Assembly: GCA_012270975.1 (NCBI GenBank)
Contig: JAAXHH010000148.1
Span: 1-64,000 of the forward strand
Origin: Candidatus Latescibacterota bacterium
Lineage (GTDB): Bacteria > JAAXHH01
Length of the DNA: 64,000 nt
Reading direction: 5' to 3'
The notes below the pieces were generated by a model. It saw nothing but the letters and a program-made list of their open reading frames with translations, had not been told where the DNA came from and searched no databases. This document shows, piece by piece, positions 19,048 to 27,501 of the stretch. The translations under genes were made by a program, and so were the position numbers. The stretch's first letter is position 1. Each line of letters begins with the position of its first letter.

Positions 19048-20030
19048 ACACTTTTTCCGATCTGGAGTCCGCGCGCGACGTCCCGTGCGAAATAGGTGAG
19101 GATCATGTCCGCGCCGGCGCGCTTAATGGCGGTCAGCGACTCCAGGACGATCCGTTCCTCATCGATCCACCCCATCTGTCCCGCCGCCTTGATCATGGCG
19201 TATTCACCGCTTACGTTGTAGGCGGCCACAGGCACTTCAAAGGTCGATTTCACCCGGTGTATCACGTCGAGGTAGGCCAGGGCCGGCTTGACCATGACGA
19301 TATCGGCGCCTTCCTCGAGATCCAGCTCCACCTCCCGAAGCGCTTCGTTGGAGTTTGCCGGATCCATCTGGTAGGAACGGCGGTCACCGAATTGCGGGAC
19401 CGAGTCCGCGGCGTCGCGAAAGGGCCCGTAATAGGCCGAAGCGTACTTGGCGGAATAGGCCATGATCGGGATATGCTTGAGTTGTCCGCTGTCGAGGCCC
19501 TCCCGTATCGCACCCACGCGGCCGTCCATCATATCCGATGGCGCGACCATGTCGGCGCCGGCTTCAGCCTGCGAGAGCGCCGTCCTGACGAGCAGTCGAA
19601 GCGTGGCGTCGTTCTCCACGTCGTCTTCCTTAATGACACCGCAGTGGCCATGATCGGTGTACTCGCAGAGGCACACGTCGCCGATAACGGTGAGCTCCGG
19701 TGTCGCCTGCTTGATCGCCCGAATGGCCCGTTGGACGATTCCGTCGTCCGCGTAGGCGCCGGAGCCGTAGGCGTCCTTGCTCTCCGGGATGCCGAAGAGC
19801 ATGACGGCCGGGATGCCCAGGTCCGAGACTTCACGGCAGACCTCCACGCCCTGGTCCACCGACAACCGGTCCACGCCGGGCATGGAATCCACCGGGGAAC
19901 GGACGCCTTCTCCCGGGCAGATGAACAGGGGATAGATCAGGTCGTCCACGGAAAGCCGGGTCTCGCCGACCATACTTCGCAGACGCTCGGTGCGGCGCAG
20001 GCGCCGCAGTCTGTGTACAGGAAATGCCAT
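19044..20030 (-). CDS. hemB: Porphobilinogen synthase (delta-aminolevulinate dehydratase)
   Basis: HemB condenses two aminolevulinates to porphobilinogen. Schiff-base lysines are K195 in [11 protein letters not shown] and K248 in [11 protein letters not shown]. The cysteines C120, C122 and C130 in the [13 protein letters not shown] segment are those of zinc-dependent enzymes, as opposed to the Asp-rich magnesium form. It is cytoplasmic, 328 residues, of standard length. It lies between the zinc-ribbon gene (69 bases upstream) and hemL (4-base overlap). Confidence 0.97.
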   Translation of the reverse strand: MAFPVHRLRRLRRTERLRSMVGETRLSVDDLIYPLFICPGEGVRSPVDSMPGVDRLSVDQGVEVCREVSDLGIPAVMLFGIPESKDAYGSGAYADDGIVQRAIRAIKQATPELTVIGDVCLCEYTDHGHCGVIKEDDVENDATLRLLVRTALSQAEAGADMVAPSDMMDGRVGAIREGLDSGQLKHIPIMAYSAKYASAYYGPFRDAADSVPQFGDRRSYQMDPANSNEALREVELDLEEGADIVMVKPALAYLDVIHRVKSTFEVPVAAYNVSGEYAMIKAAGQMGWIDEERIVLESLTAIKRAGADMILTYFARDVARGLQIGKSV

Positions 20031-20054
20031 CAGATTTCCCTGCCCGCTATCGGG

Positions 20055-20131
20055 GCATCAGGGACCGCCGCAGTTGGCGCATCTGCCGGTATTGGCGCAT
20101 CAGGAACCGCCGCAGTTGGCACATCCGCCGG
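20055..20131 (-). repeat. Two 35-bp copies, 42 bases apart, spanning the zinc-ribbon stop codon
   Basis: Blocks at 20055-20089 and 20097-20131 are nearly identical. The upstream copy (relative to transcription) encodes the end of the zinc-ribbon protein, CANCGGS, then TGA. The next copy continues in the same frame as CANTGRCANCGGP followed by TGA. The period is 14 codons. Confidence 0.85.
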
Positions 20132-20717
20132 CGTCGAATCCGTTCACGGCGCTGCAGCGTTCACACTGGAATAAAACGTGTCCGTCGTCGACGGATCGTG
20201 ACGCCATCCACTTCCGCGCCCGTTCCCGGTGTTTCGAAGGTACGATGATCCTGGCTGTTTCGATCGGATTCTTTCCGATGAGGAGGCCGGTGTCCTGATC
20301 GGCCGAGAAAACCCGGCATTCCACGCCCTGCTCCGCGAGGTAGCGCCGGTAGTTCAGGGCTTCCCGGTCTTCCGCCCGATAGAGTATTTCTTCCTCTGCC
20401 GGCTCCTCTTCCACACTGTGTCTTTCACAGAAGTACCGTCCCAGCCTGCGAATCCCGCATTCAGCGCACACGTGTTGTCCGCAGACGATGCACCGTCCGT
20501 GGGCGGGTCCGGCCGGATGGGTCAGACAGCGGAGATTGTCGATGAATACCGTCCCGCAGACCGGGCAGGAATCGGTGTCGCCCGGGATCTCGGCTTTGCA
20601 TTCGTCGCAGACCCACGTCGACTCCTCGTTCAGCGCGTCGACCAGGGATGTCGCGCAGATCGGGCATTTATCCAGGCCAGGGGCGTATTCACATTCGCAT
20701 TCCGGACAGAAAGGCAT
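20100..20717 (-). CDS. Multi zinc-ribbon protein with DUF2007-like domain, inside hem operon
   Basis: The 205-residue protein carries paired CxxC motifs: CPEC/CPIC at residues 4-22, CDEC/CPVC at about 38-54, CIVC/CAEC at about 75-88 with a nearby C..H B-box-like pair, and a C-terminal CERC/CANC ribbon. Between them, residues about 115-170 (RAEDREALNYRRYLAEQGVECRVFS and IIVPSKHRERARKW, described here in two parts) resemble DUF2007, a small signal-type fold. It has no catalytic motif. It is transcribed with hem genes on both sides, which suggests a metal-linked or regulatory role, but the function is unknown. The last ribbon is duplicated beyond the stop codon. Confidence 0.78.
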   Translation of the reverse strand: MPFCPECECEYAPGLDKCPICATSLVDALNEESTWVCDECKAEIPGDTDSCPVCGTVFIDNLRCLTHPAGPAHGRCIVCGQHVCAECGIRRLGRYFCERHSVEEEPAEEEILYRAEDREALNYRRYLAEQGVECRVFSADQDTGLLIGKNPIETARIIVPSKHRERARKWMASRSVDDGHVLFQCERCSAVNGFDAGGCANCGGS

Positions 20718-20890
20718 AGAAAACCGCTCATATCAACAGGATACCGGACAGGCCGAAGGCGGTTCGGCCACGCCCCTCCGGTTGCATAGTGAATCGACCC
20801 CGTACCCGCCGCGTAACGTATTCCACAACGGTATGTTAGACGGACACAAGCCCGACAAATATACACCGTGGCGTCTTATCATGGCAATCG

Positions 20891-22462
20891 TTATTCCGTA
20901 TGCCGCGCCGCCACGGTCTGCCGGTCGCGCACGATCGCGTCCACAAGTGCGGGGATCGTAGCCTGATCGGGCATGATGTCCACGGCCAGGCCCGCCTCTT
21001 CGGCGGTTTCCGCCGTGGCGGGACCTATGCAGGCTATGCGGACGTTTTCGGTGTATCGCCGCAGGCGGTCCGGTCCCACGGCCGTCGCGAAAGCCTTAAC
21101 GGCTGAAGAACTCGCGAATACAGCTACGTGGATCTTCCCGCCTTCCAACAAAGAGTCGATGCCGCCCGGCAAGACCTCTTCCATGGCCGTCCGGTAGATC
21201 GTCACCCGCGTCACGTTCGCGCCGGCGGTGGTCAACCCCTCGCCCACGGCGGGACCCGCGATGTCCGCCGCGGGGAAGAGGATTCGCGCGTCCCGCAAGT
21301 CACAGTTTTCGACCAGGGTCTCCACCAGCTTTTCAGCCCGGAAAACATCGGGCTGGTAGTCCGCCTCGATACCGCGTGCCCGGAGCGCATCGGTCGTGGC
21401 CCGGCCGACCGCGGCGACCCTCACTCCGCCCAGCGCCCTGGCGTCCATCCCGTTTTCTATCAACCGCGAGAAGAAAGCCTCCACGGCGTTTCCGCTGGTG
21501 AATACCACGTGATCGAAACCGGATAGATCGGCCAGCGCGGTATCCACGCTCGACCAGTCATCCGGCGCTTCGATGCGTATCAGGGGTGCTTCGACCGGCT
21601 CGGCGCCCATCCGGACGAGCGATTCCGACAGTTCGCCGGCCTGGTCCCGGGCGCGGGTGACCAGGACCCGCACGCCGAAAAGCGGTTTCGATTCGAACCA
21701 GTTGAGTTGCGGCCGCAGCGCCACCACTTCGCCCACGATGATCAGCACGGGCGGCGTGAAGGCGGCCGACCGGGCCCTGGACACGATATCGTCCAGAGTG
21801 CCGACGAGGGTTCTTTGCTCCGGCGTGGTGCCCCACTGGATCAGTGCGACGGGCGTGTCCTTCGGGCGTCCGTGGTCGATCAGTCTCTCCACGATGACCG
21901 GCAGGTTGCGTGCGCCCATGTAGAAGATCAGGGTGCCGATCCGCCTGGCGAGGGCTTCCCAGTCGAGATCCGGCCGGGCCTTGTCCGGCGATTCGTGGCC
22001 GGTGACGACGGTCATCGTCGAGGTGATCTCTCTGTGGGTCACCGGTATGCCCGCGTAGGCCGGCACCGCGACGGCCGCCGTGACGCCGGGAACGACCTCG
22101 AAGGGTATCCCGCGGCGCTGAAGATGCAGCCCTTCTTCGCCTCCCCGGCCGAACACGAAGGGATCGCCGCCTTTCAACCGGACCACGGTCTTTCCGGCCT
22201 CGCTGTGACGAACCAGCAGGTCGTTGATCTCCTCCTGCCGACCCGGACGCCACGGAACGTGGATGCGTTCGGCGTGGGCGGGCGCCTCCGCCACCAGCCG
22301 CTCGTCGGCCAGGTAGTCCGCGACCACGACGTCGGCCTTCCGTACGCAGGCCAGGCCCTTCACGGTAATCAATCCGGGGTCGCCGGGACCCGCGCCGACC
22401 AGGTAAACGATACCCGAAGGCCGTGGAGTTGTCGCGCTCATACCTTGGTTTTCGTCACTCAC
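20891..22462 (-). CDS. cobA-hemD: Fused uroporphyrinogen-III C-methyltransferase / uroporphyrinogen-III synthase
   Basis: The 523-residue protein joins two enzymes. Residues about 15-255 form the SAM methyltransferase (SUMT) that makes precorrin-2, with VGAGPGDPGLIT near the N-terminus, GGDPFVFGRG, and PGVTAAVAVPAYAGIPVTHRE. Residues about 265-523 form HemD, which cyclises hydroxymethylbilane to uroporphyrinogen III; VLVTRARDQAGELSESL opens this half. Such fusions are known in several bacterial phyla. The start overlaps the hemC end by 8 bases. Confidence 0.95.
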   Translation of the reverse strand: MSDENQGMSATTPRPSGIVYLVGAGPGDPGLITVKGLACVRKADVVVADYLADERLVAEAPAHAERIHVPWRPGRQEEINDLLVRHSEAGKTVVRLKGGDPFVFGRGGEEGLHLQRRGIPFEVVPGVTAAVAVPAYAGIPVTHREITSTMTVVTGHESPDKARPDLDWEALARRIGTLIFYMGARNLPVIVERLIDHGRPKDTPVALIQWGTTPEQRTLVGTLDDIVSRARSAAFTPPVLIIVGEVVALRPQLNWFESKPLFGVRVLVTRARDQAGELSESLVRMGAEPVEAPLIRIEAPDDWSSVDTALADLSGFDHVVFTSGNAVEAFFSRLIENGMDARALGGVRVAAVGRATTDALRARGIEADYQPDVFRAEKLVETLVENCDLRDARILFPAADIAGPAVGEGLTTAGANVTRVTIYRTAMEEVLPGGIDSLLEGGKIHVAVFASSSAVKAFATAVGPDRLRRYTENVRIACIGPATAETAEEAGLAVDIMPDQATIPALVDAIVRDRQTVAARHTE

Positions 22463-23405
22463 CGGGTTCCGCCAGTCCGCCTGGTCCGCCCGGGGTCCTT
22501 GCCATTACGGCCTCCGCCAGCCTGCGGCCCAGGCCGGGGCCGTCTTCAGGATCCCCATGGAGGGTATGGCGCACGATCCGGCTGCCATCGTCGGCGGCAA
22601 GCACGCCGTCGAGCCGGAGGACGCCCTCTTCGATTCTTCCCCAGGCGCCGACCGGGGTGTGGCAACCGCCGCCGATACCGTGGAGAAACGCCCGTTCAGC
22701 CATTACCGCCTGCCTCGACGGAAGATGCTCGATGTTTCGCGCGGCCGCCAGGGTCCGCCTGTCGTCCCGCCGGATTTCTATCGCAAGCGCCGCCTGGCCG
22801 ACGGCCGGCATGCACAGATCGGGGGACAGCGGTTCGGAGATGCGGTCCGACCATCCCAGCCGCTGCAGGCCCGCCACGGCCAGTACGATGGCGTCCGGGC
22901 CGTCCGTTCCATGCGGACCACCCGCTTCTTCCAGCTTCTTCAACCGGGTATCGATGTTTCCGCGGATATCCGTAAAGCGCAGGTCCGGCCGGTAGTGTTG
23001 CAGGAACGCCCGCCGTCTCGGGCTGCCCGTGGCGATCCGGGCGCCCGGGGGCAGGTCGTCCAGACCGGTACCGTCCCGGCTGATCAGGGCGTCCCGGACG
23101 TCCACGCGTTCCGGTACCGCGGCGATGACCAGGCCATCCGGCAGGATCGTGGGGAGGTCCTTCAGGCTGTGCACGGCCGCGTCGATCTCTCCCGTGACCA
23201 GGGCCCGTTCCAGTTCCTTGACGAAGACGCCCTCGCCGCCGAAGGTGTCCAGCGAGGCGTCCCTGTCCGTGTCGCCTTTCGTCTTGAGTATACGCACGTG
23301 GACGGTCAGGTCCGGGTTGACCGTCTCGAGGTCTTTTGCCACGGACCGGGCCTGGACGAGGGCCAGCCGGCTGCCGCGGGTGCCTATGGTGATTGAGGAA
23401 ACCAT
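22455..23405 (-). CDS. hemC: Hydroxymethylbilane synthase (porphobilinogen deaminase)
   Basis: HemC links four porphobilinogens into hydroxymethylbilane. The frame opens at GTG 23444, but ATG 23405 directly precedes the conserved N-terminus TIGTRGSRLALVQ. Neither start has a good ribosome site. The dipyrromethane cofactor cysteine is C248 (in HGIGGGCHTPVGA). The aspartate of the HSLKDLP segment is kept. The gene sits 52 bases after hemA and overlaps cobA-hemD, consistent with one transcript. Confidence 0.95.
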   Translation of the reverse strand: MVSSITIGTRGSRLALVQARSVAKDLETVNPDLTVHVRILKTKGDTDRDASLDTFGGEGVFVKELERALVTGEIDAAVHSLKDLPTILPDGLVIAAVPERVDVRDALISRDGTGLDDLPPGARIATGSPRRRAFLQHYRPDLRFTDIRGNIDTRLKKLEEAGGPHGTDGPDAIVLAVAGLQRLGWSDRISEPLSPDLCMPAVGQAALAIEIRRDDRRTLAAARNIEHLPSRQAVMAERAFLHGIGGGCHTPVGAWGRIEEGVLRLDGVLAADDGSRIVRHTLHGDPEDGPGLGRRLAEAVMARTPGGPGGLAEPGE

Positions 23406-23456
23406 GGATATGGGGATCGATGCGGCGGCGGCCCGGCCCGACACGGGCTTGCCGGG

Positions 23457-24755
23457 CTATTCGTCTCCGGCGCCGTTCCTGTCGTTCCGATGTTCATCGA
23501 GACCGAAGAGATGGCGCAGGCTGTAGAGGTGGTAGTCCTTGTGCTCCGGATCGGAAGTGTTTCTGAGCTGGACCGTCGGTTGGTGCAGCAGCTTGTTCAC
23601 GATGGCCCGGCTCATCTTGTCCACGGTTTCCCGGTCCTTCTCGGAAAGGTGACCCAGCTGGGCAAGGGCCCGGTCGACTTCCTGGTGCCGGACGCCGTCG
23701 GCGAAATGCCGGAGCTGCGTAATGGTAGGCGTAATGGCAAGGTTCTGGTACCACGCCAGGAACCGGTCCACTTCCGTTTCCACGATCCCTTCCACTTTCC
23801 GCGCTTCCACCTTCCGCGCCTCGGCGTTGTCGTCCACCACCGACTGCAGGTCGTCCATGTCGTAGAGGATGACGTTGTAGAGGTTGCGCACGCGCGGGTC
23901 GATATCCCGCGGCGCCGCGATATCGATCAGGAAGATCGGCCGGTTCCGCCGGTCGTGCATGATCTCCGCCATCCGGTCCCTGCCCAGCACGGGTTCCGTG
24001 GCGCCGGTGGAACTGATGACGATATCGACGTCGGAGATCATCTGGAGTCCGTCGTGCAGGGATACGGCGATGCCGTCGAAGCGATGGGCCAGGTCGGCGG
24101 CCCGGTCGTAGGTCCTGTTGGCCACGATGAGCCGTTTCACGCCCTGTTCGACCAGGTACTCGGCGGTCCGTTCGCCGGTCTCTCCCGCGCCGATCAACAT
24201 GGCGGTATGCTGCCGCAGGTCCTTGAAGATCTTCCTGGCCAGCTCGACCGCCACGGAGCTGACCGACACCGCGCCCGCCCCGATCTCCGTCGTCTCCCGT
24301 ACCTGCTTGCCCACGGCCAGCGCCTTCTCAAACAGCCTGTTGAGCACCACGCCCGTGGTCTTCGTGTTCAGCGACTGCATGTAGGCCTCCCGGACCTGGC
24401 CCAGGATCTGCTGTTCGCCCACGACGAGGGAATCCAGGCTGGAGACGACCCGGAACAGGTGCCGGATGACGGCCTCGTCCTTCCGGTGATAGAGATAGGG
24501 GGACAATACGCCTTCGTCCAGGCCGTGGATCTCGTGAAACCACGCCTCGATGGGCCTGGGGTCGGTATGCTCTTCGTCGGTGGTCGCGTACATCTCGCTA
24601 CGATTGCACGTGGACAGCAGGACCGCTTCGAGGATGCCGCTCGAAGACCTGACGAAGGAAAGGGCTTTCTCCTGGAGCGTCTTCGTCAGCACCGCCTGGT
24701 CGCGCACATCGATAGGCGCGGTATGGTGACTCAGTCCGACGAGTGTAAGATGCAT
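23457..24755 (-). CDS. hemA: Glutamyl-tRNA reductase
   Basis: HemA reduces glutamyl-tRNA(Glu) to glutamate-1-semialdehyde, the first and usually regulated step of the C5 route. The catalytic cysteine is C50 in LLSTCNRSE, with GLSHHTAPIDVR near the start. The NADPH site is the GAGETGERTAEYL segment near residue 190. The 432-residue length and C-terminal dimerisation helices are normal. The start overlaps the upstream siroheme gene by 25 bases. Confidence 0.97.
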   Translation of the reverse strand: MHLTLVGLSHHTAPIDVRDQAVLTKTLQEKALSFVRSSSGILEAVLLSTCNRSEMYATTDEEHTDPRPIEAWFHEIHGLDEGVLSPYLYHRKDEAVIRHLFRVVSSLDSLVVGEQQILGQVREAYMQSLNTKTTGVVLNRLFEKALAVGKQVRETTEIGAGAVSVSSVAVELARKIFKDLRQHTAMLIGAGETGERTAEYLVEQGVKRLIVANRTYDRAADLAHRFDGIAVSLHDGLQMISDVDIVISSTGATEPVLGRDRMAEIMHDRRNRPIFLIDIAAPRDIDPRVRNLYNVILYDMDDLQSVVDDNAEARKVEARKVEGIVETEVDRFLAWYQNLAITPTITQLRHFADGVRHQEVDRALAQLGHLSEKDRETVDKMSRAIVNKLLHQPTVQLRNTSDPEHKDYHLYSLRHLFGLDEHRNDRNGAGDE

Positions 24756-25375
24756 GACTCCACCCGGTCGCGCGCTTCGTCCGCGCGGCCTTCACGTATG
24801 AGATCGAGGATATCGGAATCGACTAGGGACGTCCACAACTTCGCCCGGGTTTCGATTTCATCGGGGTACCGGGCCTTCATCTGGGGCCGGTATTGTCCCA
24901 GCAGGTCGAGCAGGTCGGCGTACTCGGTCCCGAAGGAGCCTTCCAGCTGCCCGCGGATCTTCTTCGCCAGCGCGGGACTCTTGCCTCCCGTGGATACGGC
25001 GATGCACAGGTCGCCCCGGCGAACGATGGAAGGTACGATAAACCGGCACAGCGCGGGCACGTCTACCACGTTGACCATGACGCCCTCCGCCTCGGCGTCG
25101 CGGTATACCCGTTCATTGGCTTCCGTCGAGTCGGTCGCCGAGATGACTAGGCGGAAGCCCCGGACGTCGCCGGGTTCGTACCGTCTCGCGATCCAACTGA
25201 TTTCACCGCGGTCTGCCCGGTCTTGCAGTGTTTCTGTTAAATCAGGGCTGACTACGGTCACTTCGGCCCCGCATTCGAGGAGCGCCGCCGCCTTTTCCTC
25301 GGCGATCCCGCCGCCGCCCACCACCAGGCAGGGCTGATCCTCGATGTCTACAAAGGCGGGATAGAATTTCTTCAT
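24731..25375 (-). CDS. Precorrin-2 dehydrogenase / sirohydrochlorin ferrochelatase (siroheme synthase N-domain)
   Basis: This is the Met8/CysG-N type bifunctional enzyme of 214 residues. The NAD-binding VVGGGGIAEEKAAALL motif is at about 18-33, and SATDSTEANERVY and VNVVDVPALCRFIVPS complete the family pattern. Combined with the SUMT half of the cobA-hemD protein it would convert uroporphyrinogen III to siroheme, the cofactor of sulfite and nitrite reductases. The gene overlaps hemA by 25 bases. Confidence 0.93.
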   Translation of the reverse strand: MKKFYPAFVDIEDQPCLVVGGGGIAEEKAAALLECGAEVTVVSPDLTETLQDRADRGEISWIARRYEPGDVRGFRLVISATDSTEANERVYRDAEAEGVMVNVVDVPALCRFIVPSIVRRGDLCIAVSTGGKSPALAKKIRGQLEGSFGTEYADLLDLLGQYRPQMKARYPDEIETRAKLWTSLVDSDILDLIREGRADEARDRVESCILHSSD

Positions 25376-25443
25376 GGTTGAATCACCTTAAGTTGTCGTC
25401 GTCCAGTCGCCGTTTTCCAGTCGCCGTCATCCGGTTGCCGTCG

Positions 25444-26265
25444 TCAGTCGAAGATGTGCAGGTTCGTCCAGAGTCCGGCGCCTAGATAGGCCAGCAGCAC
25501 GGACGCGAACCCGGCCATGGAGATGATCGCCGCCCGCTCGCCCTGCCATCCCGCGGTATAGCGGGTTACAAGCTGGGAAGTGTAGATGACCCAGGTCAGC
25601 ATCACGCACAGCACTTTCGGGTCCAGCAGCCAGGGCGTGATCGAATCCCATGCGGCCGTCGCCCACCAGATGCCCGTGGCGATGCCCGCCGAGAGGAACA
25701 CCCAGCCGATGAGCGTCGCCTTGAGGTTCATCTCGTCCAGCATGCCCAGCGCGGGCAGCCGCGAGAACACCAGGCCCACGCGGCGGTGGTGGATGTAGTA
25801 CATCTGCATGACGTACAGCAATCCCGTGATGAAGGAGAAGGAAAACGCCGCGTAAGCTAGGAAACTGGCCGTTACGTGGAAATTGAACCAGGGACTCTGC
25901 AGGAGAGGCGGCAGGGGGTCGACGGGACTCATGAACGCCGTGGACGCCGCCTGCGCCGCCAGGACGAGGGGCAGGACGAACACGCCCAGCGACCGGTCGT
26001 GGAAACGGCGCTCCAGGAACAGGTAGACCACGGCGATGAGCCAGGCGAAGAAGCTCATCGACTCGTGGAGTCCCACGAACGGCGCGTGACTGGATTCGAA
26101 GCCGCGGGCGATCAGGAATACGCTGTGGAAAACCAGTGCCAGGACCAGGAACAGGCTCGCATAAAACCCGGTCCGGGACTGTCTCGTCCAGAAATGGCGG
26201 AAGTAGATTACCGTGGCTACCGCGTAACCCGCCAGGATCAACCCGTGAAGAATGTAGATACTCAT
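25444..26265 (-). CDS. CcsA/HemX-family membrane protein (cytochrome c assembly)
   Basis: The 273-residue protein has about eight hydrophobic segments. It resembles CcsA/HemX-type integral membrane proteins, which handle haem in cytochrome c maturation. The SAGIATGIWWATAAWDS segment holds the tryptophan-rich motif. As in Bacillus hemAXCDBL, a HemX-like gene precedes hemA, and HemX there lowers HemA amounts. Whether it acts in cytochrome assembly or HemA control here is open. It is the first gene after the promoter at 26322-26350. Confidence 0.85.
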   Translation of the reverse strand: MSIYILHGLILAGYAVATVIYFRHFWTRQSRTGFYASLFLVLALVFHSVFLIARGFESSHAPFVGLHESMSFFAWLIAVVYLFLERRFHDRSLGVFVLPLVLAAQAASTAFMSPVDPLPPLLQSPWFNFHVTASFLAYAAFSFSFITGLLYVMQMYYIHHRRVGLVFSRLPALGMLDEMNLKATLIGWVFLSAGIATGIWWATAAWDSITPWLLDPKVLCVMLTWVIYTSQLVTRYTAGWQGERAAIISMAGFASVLLAYLGAGLWTNLHIFD

Positions 26266-26321
26266 GTGATACGGCTCCGACCCGACCCCGGGTCAAAACT
26301 CGCCGGCTGACAAGATACCCT

Positions 26322-26350
26322 AAAATACCGTCATATCATGTATTTATCAA
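26322..26350 (-). promoter_or_regulatory. Predicted sigma-70-type promoter of the hem operon
   Basis: On the minus strand TTGATA (26345-26350) is separated by exactly 17 bases from TATTTT (26322-26327). Transcription would begin about 50 bases before the HemX-like start at 26265. The region is AT-rich in an otherwise GC-rich context. Confidence 0.6.
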
Positions 26351-26443
26351 GTTTAATGGGGTGCGAGAAGGAACCGCAGCGGCCTGGCCGGGTCACGGGA
26401 ACAGTTCGAGATACTTGGATTCCGTCGCAACCGCACGGGCCGC

Positions 26444-27361
26444 CTATTCCGCGTTCCGCAACTGGTCCATGATATCCATCCCCACGCGGCGGCTCCACGC
26501 TTCCATGACCCGTCCGAACAGCGGGCCGGGCCTGCCGTCGCCGATGGGCGTACTGTTGATGCGCGTACACGGCGCCAGGCAGTACGGCGTGCTGGTCAGC
26601 CAGGCCTCGTCGGCATTGACGGCGTCGTAGGGCTGCAGGTCCTTTTCCACCCAGCCCAGCCCCAATTCGGGCGCCAGTTCCCGCAGCGTGACCAGACTCA
26701 CCCCTTCCAGTATGTGGCGGCTGGTGGGTGTAAAGATCGTATCGTTTTCCACCGCGACGAAGTTGGCTCCCGAGCACTCGGTGAGGTTGCCGTCCAGATC
26801 GAGCAGCAGCGAGGTGGCAGCGGGGTCGACGGCCTGCGTCTGCCTGTCGGCCATCCAGTAGTGCAGGCGCGAGCGGTTTTTCATCTTTGGATCGACGCAC
26901 TGGGGCGGCACGTGGCGGATGGACGGCGTCACCACGTGTACGCCCTCCTCGAACCAGGGCCGCCAGACGGAAAAGGGCAGGGGGAAGGAATGGATGCACA
27001 GCGTGGGTTCCAGGCGCGCCGGTTTGCCGGCGCTACCGGCGTAGATCTGGTTTTCCCCAGGCGTTACGAAGTGGACGACGCCCAGGTCCTGCTCAGGCCC
27101 GATCAGCCCGCTGTTGGTTTCGATCAGCGTCCGCGTGCGCTCGACCAGCCCGTCATGGCCCAGGGCCAGCTCGATGCCGGCGTGCTTGCACGACCGCAGA
27201 AGCCGCTTCACGTGCTCCTCCAGGCGGAAGGGCTCGTGCCTGAACGTACGGGTCATTTCCGTCAGGGTGGCACCCAGGACGATCCCCAGATCGTAGATGT
27301 TGAGATGGGCTCGGGAAGCGGGGACGAAGCCATCATTGAGATAGACGACCGGTTCTTTCAT
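26444..27361 (-). CDS. Class IV PLP aminotransferase (branched-chain/D-amino-acid/ADC-lyase type)
   Basis: The 305-residue protein fits fold-type IV aminotransferases: VYLNDGFVPASRAHLNIYD at the start, RLEEHVKRLLRS near 47-58, LLLDLDGNLTECSGANFVAV, and SLVTLRELAPELG. The PLP lysine is probably the one in PKMKNRSR; the alignment needs a two-residue shift from the classical position. AGGAG lies 9 bases before ATG 27361. Substrate cannot be set among branched-chain, D-alanine or aminodeoxychorismate types. It is divergent from era. Confidence 0.85.
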   Translation of the reverse strand: MKEPVVYLNDGFVPASRAHLNIYDLGIVLGATLTEMTRTFRHEPFRLEEHVKRLLRSCKHAGIELALGHDGLVERTRTLIETNSGLIGPEQDLGVVHFVTPGENQIYAGSAGKPARLEPTLCIHSFPLPFSVWRPWFEEGVHVVTPSIRHVPPQCVDPKMKNRSRLHYWMADRQTQAVDPAATSLLLDLDGNLTECSGANFVAVENDTIFTPTSRHILEGVSLVTLRELAPELGLGWVEKDLQPYDAVNADEAWLTSTPYCLAPCTRINSTPIGDGRPGPLFGRVMEAWSRRVGMDIMDQLRNAE

Positions 27362-27409
27362 AGCATTGTTCTCCTAAAAAAACAGTCCTTTTTCTTTTCC
27401 GGACGAAGT

Positions 27410-27445
27410 GTTACGTATAGGTGGAGCGTTACGTGCAGGTGTTAT
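27410..27445. repeat. 18-bp imperfect tandem repeat in the era / aminotransferase divergent promoter region
   Basis: GTTACGTATAGGTGGAGC at 27410 is followed at once by GTTACGTGCAGGTGTTAT at 27428. The shared core is GTTACGTnnnGGTG. Two side-by-side copies between divergent genes suggest a binding site, though a chance duplication is possible. Confidence 0.5.
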
Positions 27446-27501
27446 GAAACATGAGAGAATAAGCAGAACTATATAAGAAATACAAAAGAGGAAAACATCT
27501 C

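Noticed and set aside
23490-25337. 615-codon plus-strand frame opposite hemA and the siroheme gene
   Set aside because: It is antisense to well-conserved hem genes and rich in shadow-type residues.
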